Assembly (NCBI RefSeq): GCF_001613345.1
Contig: NZ_BDCE01000102.1
Span: 1 to 64,000 of the forward strand
Length of the DNA: 64,000 nucleotides
Direction: 5' to 3'
Source: Nocardia uniformis NBRC 13702
GTDB taxonomy: Bacteria; Actinomycetota; Actinomycetes; Mycobacteriales; Mycobacteriaceae
In this document: positions 8,160 to 16,417 of the stretch, piece by piece
Layout of the letters: each line of letters starts with the position of its first letter
How positions within the stretch are numbered: the first letter of the stretch is position 1
The notes under the pieces: model-generated
Told to the model about the DNA's origin: nothing
Seen by the model: only the letters and a program-made list of their open reading frames with translations
Database searches by the model: none
Program-made: the position numbers and the translations under genes

Positions 8160-11100
8160 CTAGTTCTTACGGCCCGGTGTCTTCGCGCCGGATTTGAAGC
8201 CGAGGCCGCCGGGCTTGGCGGGCGGCGGAGGCGGCGTATCGCCATTGGTCTCCGGCACCGAATCCGCCTGAGTCGCAGGCTCTTCAGCCGGGGCCGACTC
8301 GGGCGCGGCAGCCGGGACGGGAGCCGTCGGCGCTGCCGGAGCCGCGGCGCCGGGAGCCTTCGGGCCGGGGCGCTTGAGACCCGACTTCATGGCCAGACCC
8401 TTGGCGGCCTTGGTCGGCTTGGCCTCGGTGGTAGCCGCGGGGGCCGGAGCTTCCGGAGCCGAAGCGGGCGTTGCCGCGGCGGGTTCCGCGGCAGCGGCCG
8501 GAGCGGCGGACTTGGCGCCGGGAGCCTTGGCGGCACCCTTCATCGCCAGGCCCTTACCGGGAGCCTTCGCCGGACCCTTCATGGCCAAACCCTTGACGGG
8601 CGGGGCCGGGGTGGCGGGGGCGTCCGTCGCGGCCTCGGCGGAAGCCGCGGCCGGAGCGGATGATTCGGCAGCGGGAGCCGACTTCGCCCCCGGCGCCTTG
8701 AGGCCGCCCTTCATGGCGAGGCCCTTGCCGCCGGGTGCCTTGGCCGGACCCTTCATGGCGAGGCCCTTGGCGGGCGCGGCCGGAGTCGTGGAAGCCTCGG
8801 CCGGAGCGGCGGTTTCCGCGGCGGCCGGGGCCGCCTGCTTCGCGCCGGGAGCCTTGAGGCCGCCCTTCATGCCCAGGCCCTTGCCGCCGGGTGCCTTCGC
8901 GGGGCCCTTCATGCCCAGGCCCTTGCCCGCGGCCGGAGCGGCCTTGGGCTCGGCCGGAGCGGCGGTCTCGGCGACCGACGCGGTCACCGGCTCGGGTTCG
9001 GCCGGTTCCGGCGCGGCCTGCTTCGGCTCCTGGACGACCTTCAGGTTCTCGCTCAGCTTGGCGGAGTCGACGCGGTCGATGGACTGCAGCATGAGCTGTG
9101 CGACATCGACGACCTCGACGCCCTGGCCGACCTCGCCGCCGTCCTTGCGGGCGGTGACACCGTCGGTGAGCATGACGCGGCAGAACGGGCAGCCGGTCGC
9201 GATCATGGACGGCTCATTGCCGCCCTTCAGGGTGTCCAGGGCCTCGTCCACGCGGTCGACATTGATGCGCTTGCCGAGGTTCTCCTCCATCCACATGCGC
9301 GCGCCACCGGCGCCACAGCACATGGAACGTTCGCCGTGGCGCGGCATTTCGACCAGGGTCGAGCCCGAGGCCTCCATGAGTTCACGCGGGGCGTTGTAGA
9401 TCTTGTTGTGGCGGCCCAGGTAGCAGGGGTCGTGGTAGGTGACGTTCTGCGCGACCGGGGACACCGGGATGAGCTGTTTGCCGCGCACCAGGCGGTTCAG
9501 CAGCTGAGTGTGGTGGACGACCTCGTAGGTGCCGCCGACCTGCGGGTACTCATTGTTCAGCGCGTTGAAGCAGTGCGCGCAGGTGACGACAATCTTCTTC
9601 TTCGCCTGTTCGACGCCGTCGAAGACCGAGTTCAGCACCTCGATGTTCTGCATGGCCAGCTGCTGGAACAGGAACTCGTTACCGGCGCGGCGCGCCGAGT
9701 CACCGGTGCAGGTTTCTTCCTGGCCGAGCACCATGAACTTCACGCCCGCGGTCGCCAGCAGTTCGGCCACGGCCTTGGTGGTCTTCTTGGCCCTGTCCTC
9801 ATACGCTCCGGCGCAGCCGACCCAGAACAGGTACTCGTAGCCGTCGAAGCTCTCGGCATCCTGGCCGTAGACCGGAATGTCGAAGTCCACCTCGGAGATC
9901 CAGTTGAGGCGGTCCTTGGCGTTCTGGCCCCAGGGGTTGCCCTTGTTCTCCAGGTTCTTGAACAGCCCGGCCAGCTCGGAGGGGAACTCCGATTCGATCA
10001 GCACCTGGTAGCGGCGCATATCGATAATGTGGTCGACGTGCTCGATATCGACCGGGCACTGCTCGACGCACGCACCGCAGGTGGTGCAGGACCACAGCAC
10101 CTCGGGGTCGATAATGCCGTGCACATCCTCGCCGCCGACCAGCGGACGCTCCGCCTCGGCGAGCGCGTCGGCCGAGATCTTCGCCAGCGCGGCCTCGTTC
10201 GGCTTGCCCTCGGCATCGACCAGACCGACCTCGTCGCCACCCATATCCTTGCGGCCGCCCGCGAGCAGGTACGGGGCCTTGGCGTAGCCATGGTCGCGCA
10301 GCGACATGATCAGCAGTTTGGGCGAGAGCGGCTTACCGGTATTCCATGCGGGGCACTGGGATTGGCAGCGACCGCATTCGGTGCAGGTGGTGACGTCGAG
10401 GATGTCCTTCCAGGAGAAGTCCTCGAACTTGCCGACACCGAAGGTGTCATTGTCGGGATCGGCGGTCTCCATATCGATGGGCTTGCCACCCGACAGCATG
10501 GGCTTGGCCGCACCGAGGGCGACGGCGCCGTCGTCTTCGCGCTTGAAGTAGATATTCGGGAAGGCCGCGAAGCGGTGCCACGCCACACCCCACGTCAGGT
10601 TGCGACCGACCAGCAGCAGGAAGAGGCTGCCGGACATCAGCTTGACGAACGCGAACAGGGAGATCATGACGGGGCTGGCGGGCAGCAGTTCGGCGACCCG
10701 CATGGTGAAGAAGTCGGTGGCCGGGTTCGCGTGCCCGTAGGTCGCGATCTTGCCCGCCTTGACGAGGATCATGCCCAGACCCTCGACGAGCACGATGGCC
10801 TCGATGGTGTACGCCGGACCGAACTTCGACCCGCTGAAGCGCGACAGCCGCTCGGGAAGCCGCGGGTGGTTCAGCTGGCGAATAATGATCAGCGTGACGA
10901 TGCCGACCACGGTGCCGATCCCGAGAATCTCGTCCCACAGGTGGTAGATCGCCCAGTTTCCGAAGATGGGCCAGTGGAATTCGGGGTCGAACGTCTGCCC
11001 GTACGCCTCGAAGAAGAGAATGAAGCCGCCGAGGAAGCCGATCATCACCAACCAGTGCGCCCAGCCGACGGTGCGGAATTTGTTCATCCGCGTGTGGGCG

Positions 11101-11276
11101 AGGAACTCGACGAGCATCGTCTTGAAGCGCGGGAAGAACGGCCGCCACCGATCCGGTGCGGGCTGGCCCACCATGACGGTGCGCGAAATTCTCGCCACAC
11201 CACCGACGAACGACGCCCAACACAAAAGGCTGAGCGTCGCTCCAATCGTGCCCAGTGTCACTGTCAGGGCATTCAT
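8160..11276 (-). CDS. etfD: EtfD-like membrane iron-sulfur oxidoreductase (ETF:menaquinone)
   Basis: 1038-residue protein orthologous to M. tuberculosis Rv0338c (EtfD), which takes electrons from acyl-CoA dehydrogenases via EtfBA to menaquinone during fatty-acid beta-oxidation. Order: N-terminal membrane domain with about six helices (residues 1-255); two [4Fe-4S] ferredoxin motifs, CTECGRCQSQCPAW near 300 and CTTCGACVEQCPVD near 395; then two CCG domains with GCAGAYED, EETCTGDSARRAG, CAHCFNALNNEYP, DPCYLGRHN and RSMCCGAGGARMW. The last ~280 residues are an Ala/Pro/Lys-rich tail with about eight copies of KGLxMKGxxKAPGxK. ATG at 11276 follows an AAAGGT-type ribosome site. A perfect dyad lies 80-100 bp upstream and a strong terminator follows. 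Confidence 0.92.
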   Translation of the reverse strand: MNALTVTLGTIGATLSLLCWASFVGGVARISRTVMVGQPAPDRWRPFFPRFKTMLVEFLAHTRMNKFRTVGWAHWLVMIGFLGGFILFFEAYGQTFDPEFHWPIFGNWAIYHLWDEILGIGTVVGIVTLIIIRQLNHPRLPERLSRFSGSKFGPAYTIEAIVLVEGLGMILVKAGKIATYGHANPATDFFTMRVAELLPASPVMISLFAFVKLMSGSLFLLLVGRNLTWGVAWHRFAAFPNIYFKREDDGAVALGAAKPMLSGGKPIDMETADPDNDTFGVGKFEDFSWKDILDVTTCTECGRCQSQCPAWNTGKPLSPKLLIMSLRDHGYAKAPYLLAGGRKDMGGDEVGLVDAEGKPNEAALAKISADALAEAERPLVGGEDVHGIIDPEVLWSCTTCGACVEQCPVDIEHVDHIIDMRRYQVLIESEFPSELAGLFKNLENKGNPWGQNAKDRLNWISEVDFDIPVYGQDAESFDGYEYLFWVGCAGAYEDRAKKTTKAVAELLATAGVKFMVLGQEETCTGDSARRAGNEFLFQQLAMQNIEVLNSVFDGVEQAKKKIVVTCAHCFNALNNEYPQVGGTYEVVHHTQLLNRLVRGKQLIPVSPVAQNVTYHDPCYLGRHNKIYNAPRELMEASGSTLVEMPRHGERSMCCGAGGARMWMEENLGKRINVDRVDEALDTLKGGNEPSMIATGCPFCRVMLTDGVTARKDGGEVGQGVEVVDVAQLMLQSIDRVDSAKLSENLKVVQEPKQAAPEPAEPEPVTASVAETAAPAEPKAAPAAGKGLGMKGPAKAPGGKGLGMKGGLKAPGAKQAAPAAAETAAPAEASTTPAAPAKGLAMKGPAKAPGGKGLAMKGGLKAPGAKSAPAAESSAPAAASAEAATDAPATPAPPVKGLAMKGPAKAPGKGLAMKGAAKAPGAKSAAPAAAAEPAAATPASAPEAPAPAATTEAKPTKAAKGLAMKSGLKRPGPKAPGAAAPAAPTAPVPAAAPESAPAEEPATQADSVPETNGDTPPPPPAKPGGLGFKSGAKTPGRKN

Positions 11277-11660
11277 GTCGCGACCTTTCTTCGGGCGAAA
11301 CAGCGTTCGCGGAGCAGCCTGGTACTGCCCCGGGTTGCACGTATCCTAACGAACAGTAAGTTACCCGCCGGTAACTTAGCTGTCCAGTGCTTTCCCGCAC
11401 TGTAAATCGCGACAAATCCGGAGCCCAAGCAAGGGTTGGCTAACTCCCAAAGGCCAAGTGCTGCTGAATGAAACGAATGTCGCATTACACCGGCCCTTGG
11501 ACTAAGCTCACGCTGTCCTGCTTGCTGTGCGCATCTTCACACTGCTCGGGGAGGTTCTCGCTGACACCCGCCTTCGGGTCGGAGTGTCACGAGGGAAGCG
11601 TGGGTCTAGCTCGCGTGGAAGATGCGGCAGCGGATACCTGATGATGGATTGGATAACCGA
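11277..11660. other. Divergent promoter region etfD / secreted protein
   Basis: 384 bp with no gene. It carries the 22-bp dyad at 11357-11378, and a small hairpin (ACCCG/CGGGT with loop CCTT) near 11571-11584. Confidence 0.5.
11357..11378. promoter_or_regulatory. Candidate operator upstream of etfD
   Basis: Perfect 9-bp inverted repeat TAAGTTACC (11357-11365) and GGTAACTTA (11370-11378) with the spacer CGCC, 81 bp before the etfD start. Size and symmetry fit a TetR- or GntR-type regulator. The ACAG and GCTGT just outside nearly extend the symmetry. Confidence 0.55.
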
Positions 11661-12398
11661 ATGAAGTTTCGCGGCACCATTGCTGCGGCTGCTCTTGCGA
11701 TCGGCGCACTGACGATCGCATCGACCACGGCCCATGCCGAAGAGGCACCTGCCGCCCCCGCTGAGGGCATCAACTACTCCACCAAGCTCGTCGACAAGAC
11801 GGTCGTCTCCACACTGCAGAACGGCACGTTCGAGCTGACCGAGCAAGAGGGCGCGGCCCCCGAGGACCCCAAGGTCACGGTGGTGAACGTCAAGGATGTC
11901 TCCGGAGCCCTCGTTACTCAGTTCCCGTTGCAGTACAGCGCGACCGGCGTCGACATTCCGGTCACGCCCGTCGTCAAGGAGGACGGCAAGGTCCTCGAGG
12001 TGACGCCGGAGAAGCCGGAAGGCCTTCAGGTGACCAGCGAGGAGCTGGCCGTTAAGCCGATCGCCGTCTCCGCGAAGGAAATCGCGTCCCCGCAGGAGAA
12101 CCAGCGGGCGATGAGCGACTTCTCCACCCAGTTCGGCCTCGCGGTCGGCATCGGTACCTTCGTCGGTACCGCGCTGGGTGCCATCGTCGGTTGCGCGCTC
12201 GGACTGCTCGCCGTTCTCGCCGGTTGCATCGTCGGCCTGCCGACCGGTGCCGCTATCGGTGGCATCCTGGGCACCATTGCCCTGGGCAGCCCGGTGCTGC
12301 TCGCGGCGGGTATCGACCTGATCAACACCCTGCAGGCCGAGCCCGGTTCCACCAAGTGGACCGATGAGGCCATCAAGGCGCAGCAGCAAGGTCGGTAA
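11661..12398 (+). CDS. Secreted glycine-zipper protein, unknown function
   Basis: 245 residues. It starts with a signal peptide (MKFRGTIAAAALAIGALTIA, cleaved after THA). A polar middle follows (about residues 30-140) with alternating beta-like stretches (PKVTVVNVKDVSG, DIPVTPVVKEDGKVLEVTP). At about residues 150-215 there is a glycine-zipper-like hydrophobic region containing GLAVGIGTFVGTALGAIVG and PTGAAIGGILGTIALG. This pattern suggests insertion into or association with a membrane, perhaps the mycolate outer membrane; that is inference. It is divergent from etfD and convergent with the NRDE gene. A GC-rich hairpin terminator follows its stop. Confidence 0.75.
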   Translation: MKFRGTIAAAALAIGALTIASTTAHAEEAPAAPAEGINYSTKLVDKTVVSTLQNGTFELTEQEGAAPEDPKVTVVNVKDVSGALVTQFPLQYSATGVDIPVTPVVKEDGKVLEVTPEKPEGLQVTSEELAVKPIAVSAKEIASPQENQRAMSDFSTQFGLAVGIGTFVGTALGAIVGCALGLLAVLAGCIVGLPTGAAIGGILGTIALGSPVLLAAGIDLINTLQAEPGSTKWTDEAIKAQQQGR

Positions 12399-12421
12399 TC
12401 GACCGTAAGCAACATGCGACA

Positions 12422-12446
12422 GACCCGCCCCGGGTTGGGGCGGGTC
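12422..12446. terminator. Hairpin terminator between convergent genes
   Basis: GACCCGCCCC (12422-12431) pairs perfectly with GGGGCGGGTC (12437-12446) around the loop GGGTT, followed by GTTCGC. It can serve both strands. Confidence 0.8.
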
Positions 12447-12461
12447 GTTCGCATATATATC

Positions 12462-13301
12462 TCAGGCCGGCAGCTCGACGCGGCCGCTGAAGGTCTCGGT
12501 ACCTTTGCGGTGGCCGAAGCGGCCGAAGGTGCGTTCGGCCATCTCGAACGAGCCGTCCTCATGTACCAGAAGTACCGTGCTGCATCGAGTTCCGTGCACG
12601 CCGTCGGAGATGAAACGGGCCGAGGCCGCGCGCTCATCGCGTCGGCTCAGGCCGGTGCTGGGCAGTTCGGCGTCCGCGGCGCGGGTTCGGTCGGCGAGCA
12701 GCGCGAAATACCGTTCCATATCAGCGGGATCGGATTCGGCCACCGCGCGCAAGGCCAGTACGCCGCCGCGAACCTTCGGCCAGGCCGGGTGTGCCGTGCC
12801 GGTGTGGATCTCCTGGCTGCGGGGTTCCGCCGAGCCGACCACCGCCCCATTGGAGATGCCGTGGAAGCCCGGTGCGAGTTCACGGGGGGCGACCTCACTG
12901 CGATTGCTGTGCCACCACAGCGTTTCCAGATCCGATACCGCCAGGTTGTAGCCGTTGTAGTTATCCGGCTCCGCGACCACCTCGCCAACGAACTTCTCCG
13001 GATTCGCCGCGCCGCGCAGGAAATCCATCATGAGCGCGCCGCGGGACCGCACATCGGTGCGGTCCTCACCCAGCTTGCGCACATTCGTGACCGTCGCGAA
13101 GCGGCGCGTATCCGGTGCCCAGCCCAGCCAGGTTCCGGGAACCGCGCCACCGGCTCCCAGATCACGCCCCGCCAGCAGTCCGGGCACCTCCGGCCACTCT
13201 CGCAGCGATTCGGTTGGCCGCGTGTACAACTCATCGCGGTTCGTTGCCACGATCAGCCGATACTCCGGATGGGCCCGCCACCCGACCAACGCCAAACACA
13301 T
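12462..13301 (-). CDS. NRDE family (TANGO2-like) protein
   Basis: 279-residue cytosolic protein. It begins MCLALVGWRAHPEYRLIVATNRDEL, the signature from which the NRDE family is named, with the catalytic-type N-terminal cysteine at position 2 as in Ntn-hydrolase-like folds. Further conserved pieces are LAGRDLGAGGAVPGTWLGW, RFATVTNVR, YNGYNLAVSD and the C-terminal YGTRCSTVLLV-type segment (here VHGTRCSTVLLVHEDG). Function is not established in bacteria; human TANGO2 is linked to lipid/haem metabolism. Start chosen at the conserved MC dipeptide. Confidence 0.88.
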   Translation of the reverse strand: MCLALVGWRAHPEYRLIVATNRDELYTRPTESLREWPEVPGLLAGRDLGAGGAVPGTWLGWAPDTRRFATVTNVRKLGEDRTDVRSRGALMMDFLRGAANPEKFVGEVVAEPDNYNGYNLAVSDLETLWWHSNRSEVAPRELAPGFHGISNGAVVGSAEPRSQEIHTGTAHPAWPKVRGGVLALRAVAESDPADMERYFALLADRTRAADAELPSTGLSRRDERAASARFISDGVHGTRCSTVLLVHEDGSFEMAERTFGRFGHRKGTETFSGRVELPA

Positions 13302-13449
13302 ACCACCAGAATGCCGTACCCGCGCACTCCTGGCATACCGCCCGATCATGCCGCTGCACCCCCACCCACTGCCGCACCGCTGCCACGCGGGAGACTCACG
13401 CCACCGATTTCCAGCCGGTGAGGTAGGGATACGGGTACCCGGGAATGTG

Positions 13450-13482
13450 AAAGGCCGGTAGCGGAAGCGCCACCGGCCTTTT
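13450..13482 (-). terminator. Terminator downstream of S1 protease gene
   Basis: AAAGGCCGGT (13450-13459) pairs with ACCGGCCTTTT (13472-13482). On the minus strand it ends in TTTC and lies 14 bp past the stop of the protease gene at 13497. Confidence 0.75.
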
Positions 13483-13496
13483 CGAGTGATCTCGGA

Positions 13497-14822
13497 TCAG
13501 TTGGTGCGGACGCGCAGACCCGGGTTGTCGGAGAGCACCACACTCACCGGCTGGGCGAACAGCTGCGGGGTGTTGCCCGTCAGCAGGCCGATCAGGTTGG
13601 GGATCTCGCAGATCGGGTAGTCGGCGACCGAGGAGGCGCTGGAAATGCCCAGGGCCATGGTGCCGGTCACGATCGGGCCGCCGGAGTCGCCGGGGAGGGC
13701 GCAGATATTGGCGGAGAAGCTCTGGGTGAGCTGGCGCTCGCCGACCTGGACGACCTGATCGACGGCATTGACCACACCGCAGCTGAAGCCGGTACGCGAA
13801 CCCGACTTGCAGACCGGAGCGCCGACCACCGGGGTCGCCACGCCGGTGACGGCGATCGGGTTGGCACGGGGGACGCGAACCAGGTTGTTGGCGAAGCGAT
13901 CCCGCACATCGTCATTGATCGACACGATCGAGTAGTCCTGGTTGCCCAGGACCGACTTCTGGAAGGAGCCCAGCTGTCCGGCCAGGTTCTCGCCGTTCAG
14001 CTCGTACACGCCCGGCGAATTCGCGCCGCCGGTGGCGGGGATGTTCGGGTTGCAGTGGCCCGCAGTGATATTCACGGTGTTACCCGCGCTATCGCTGCCG
14101 TTGAAGCCGAGCGAGCAGCGCAGCGACATGCGGCCGGCCACCGAGGCGTAGCCGTCGCCCGCGGCGAGCGGTCCGCCGGCGGTTCCGGCGATTTCACCGG
14201 CGCGCTGGATATCGGCCTCTTCGCCCGCCATCGGCGGTGCCATGACAATGACGCGCGCCGGATCGACGAAACCGGGCAGTGGCAGATCGGACTTGTCCGC
14301 GCGCACCGCGATGCTGTTGTTGACGGTGTCGATGACCACGCCCCGCACGAATTTCGACACCGACTCCGGCTGCTCGTCCAACCAGCGCTGGAAGGCGTTC
14401 TTCTCGCCGCGCAGTACGGCCTCGCTCTTGGCCACGTTCCTGACCTCGAAGCCCGCGTCCTGTGCGGCCTCGCGTGCGGAGTCCAGGCCGTTGCCCTGGG
14501 CCAGCGCGACAACGCCCTTGCCGACCTCGTTCAGCCAGGCTCCGGCGAAGACCTGCGGGAACTGCCGCTGCGCGGTGGTGGCGAAGGCCGCCACCTCCTG
14601 GGCGAGATCGGCACGGTCCAGGTAGTCCTGGGGAGAGATCTTCAGATCGCGCTGGATCGCGTTGATCAGTTCCTGCGGAAGAGCGGGTGCGGGCTCCGCG
14701 TGTGCACTCGTCGCCATCGGACCGGCTACCAGCAGCGCTGCGGCTGCGATCGCTGCGGTGCGGACAAGGGCGCGCGGTCGTCCGACCGCAGGCGACGAAA
14801 AACGCATACGTGGCAGGAGCAT
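13497..14822 (-). CDS. Secreted trypsin-like (S1) serine protease with pro-domain
   Basis: 441 residues. Signal peptide to about residue 42 (ending TSAHA), an alpha-lytic-protease-like pro-region (about 45-215, beginning LPQELINAIQRDLKISPQDYLDRADLA), then a chymotrypsin-fold catalytic domain. The triad is visible as His in ITAGHCNPN, Asp in GNQDYSIVSIND and Ser in LPGDSGGPIVTG. Cysteines near each are consistent with disulfides. It resembles streptogrisin/alpha-lytic-type enzymes of actinomycetes. It is the second gene of a tandem pair: a paralogue with the same layout ends 111 bp upstream. ATG at 14807 is an alternative start. Substrate unknown. Confidence 0.9.
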   Translation of the reverse strand: MLLPRMRFSSPAVGRPRALVRTAAIAAAALLVAGPMATSAHAEPAPALPQELINAIQRDLKISPQDYLDRADLAQEVAAFATTAQRQFPQVFAGAWLNEVGKGVVALAQGNGLDSAREAAQDAGFEVRNVAKSEAVLRGEKNAFQRWLDEQPESVSKFVRGVVIDTVNNSIAVRADKSDLPLPGFVDPARVIVMAPPMAGEEADIQRAGEIAGTAGGPLAAGDGYASVAGRMSLRCSLGFNGSDSAGNTVNITAGHCNPNIPATGGANSPGVYELNGENLAGQLGSFQKSVLGNQDYSIVSINDDVRDRFANNLVRVPRANPIAVTGVATPVVGAPVCKSGSRTGFSCGVVNAVDQVVQVGERQLTQSFSANICALPGDSGGPIVTGTMALGISSASSVADYPICEIPNLIGLLTGNTPQLFAQPVSVVLSDNPGLRVRTN

Positions 14823-14933
14823 GTGCCGACTATATGGTGTCCGGCTCGTTATGCCTACTTATCTCCGAGTGACATTTCGGTATGCGGCGGGCTAACGGAC
14901 GGCGTGTCGGCTACAAGATCAGCGTGTCGCGCT

Positions 14934-16298
14934 TCACCCGAGGTTCGGACGGCTCCGCACCTGAATTCCGCTGCCCAGGCCACCACCGGAGTGGGCGTCG
15001 ATATCGGAGAGGATCGCCCGAATCGGAATTCCCAGCGTGGCGGTCCCACCGTACTGCGCGAGCGCGGAATTGGCCTCGTTGCAGTTCGGCGCGTCGGCCG
15101 CGTTCGAACCACTGGTGATGCCCAGCGCGAGCGTGCCGGTGACGATCGCGCCGCCGGAATCACCGCCCAGGGTGCAGGCACTGCTGGCGAAGCCGCGCAC
15201 CGTCTTGGACTCACCCTCTGCGGTGTAGAGCTGCGTCTCCACCCGGTCGGCCACCACGAAACCACAAGTGAATGTGGACGATTGGCCCGACTTGCAGACC
15301 GGCGCACCGGTAATCGGGTCGGCCACTCCGGTAACGGTCAGCGTGGTCCCGTTGGAGCCGCGCACCGAAGGCTGGTCCATGCCCGACCGCACCGCGGTCT
15401 CGTTCAGCCTGATGACCGAGTAGTCGAGCGAGCTGCGCCCACCCAGCTGCGAGTTCACAAAGGTGCCGACCTGCGGGCTGGACGCCAGGTTGCGCACATC
15501 GGGCAGGTACACATCGGCCTGCTCATTGCCCTTGCCGAGGTTCGGATTGCAGTGTCCGGCACTGATATTCAGCGCGTTATCGCCCGCGTCGACGGCATTG
15601 AAGCCGAAGGAGCACACATCCACGCTCTGCAGCGAGGAGTCCGCCAGCGAGGTCGGGGCGCTGATGTAGGTGTCGCCACCCATCGGCCGCCGCTCGACCG
15701 GGCCGCCGCTGCCGGGGGACAGCATGACCTTGATATTGGCGATCAGGGTGGGCAGGTTCAGCAGATGTCCGGCCGGGGTATTGGCGACCGACAGCACCAG
15801 TTGGCTGTTGAGGAAGTCGATGGCCACCGAGTTGATCGCCTGCGACAGGTCCATCGGCAGCTCGGCGACCCACGAATTCACCTGGCCCAGCGCGATTTCC
15901 AGATTCTGCGCGCTCACCGGAGCCAATCGCGTCTGGTAGCCGTCCGCGATCACCTCGCGCTCCGCGTCGAGCGAGGTGACCGCGACAATCGGCTTACCGT
16001 CCTGGCCCAGCCACGCGCCGGCGAATTCCTCGGGCCGCTCGGTGCGAAGACCGTGGGCGTAGTCGCGCAACTGCTGGGCGCGAGCCGAGCGGTCCAGGTA
16101 CTCGGCGGCGGTCATGTTCAGATCGCGCGCGATCGCCTGCACCAGTTCCGGTGGCAGTTGGTCGGCCGCGAGCTGCGCGGGCGGCACCTCATCCGCGAAC
16201 GCGGGAGCCGCTGCGAACAAGGGACCAACTAAAACGGTTGAGGCGAAAGCGATCGTGGCTGCCTTAACCGTGGCGCGACGCGCCGAGAACTTGCGCAT
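14934..16298 (-). CDS. Secreted trypsin-like (S1) serine protease, paralogue
   Basis: 454 residues with the same order as its downstream neighbour: signal peptide (ending APAFA), pro-domain with PPELVQAIARDLNMTAAEYLDRSARA, and a catalytic domain with His in ISAGHCNPN, Asp in SSLDYSVIRLN and Ser in LGGDSGGAIVTG. It is clearly homologous to 13497-14822 over its whole length, so the two arose by tandem duplication and then diverged well (PATGG..SPGVYEL against LGKGNEQADVYL between the His and Asp segments). All triad residues are kept in both, so both are likely active. No terminator separates them. Confidence 0.9.
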   Translation of the reverse strand: MRKFSARRATVKAATIAFASTVLVGPLFAAAPAFADEVPPAQLAADQLPPELVQAIARDLNMTAAEYLDRSARAQQLRDYAHGLRTERPEEFAGAWLGQDGKPIVAVTSLDAEREVIADGYQTRLAPVSAQNLEIALGQVNSWVAELPMDLSQAINSVAIDFLNSQLVLSVANTPAGHLLNLPTLIANIKVMLSPGSGGPVERRPMGGDTYISAPTSLADSSLQSVDVCSFGFNAVDAGDNALNISAGHCNPNLGKGNEQADVYLPDVRNLASSPQVGTFVNSQLGGRSSLDYSVIRLNETAVRSGMDQPSVRGSNGTTLTVTGVADPITGAPVCKSGQSSTFTCGFVVADRVETQLYTAEGESKTVRGFASSACTLGGDSGGAIVTGTLALGITSGSNAADAPNCNEANSALAQYGGTATLGIPIRAILSDIDAHSGGGLGSGIQVRSRPNLG

Positions 16299-16417
16299 GG
16301 AGTCCCTTCGTAGTGCACCAGCAGACCGAATACCTCGCGCACCGCGTCGGCACTACGTGGGTTACACCGGTCAGCGCATCACTTTAAGGCAAGAATCACA
16401 GAAGGTCTCTACTTGAA

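Noticed and set aside
9336..11405. Long plus-strand open frame antisense to etfD
   Set aside because: Codon composition and homology support the minus-strand gene. In GC-rich DNA long antisense frames are expected, and this one shows no domain.
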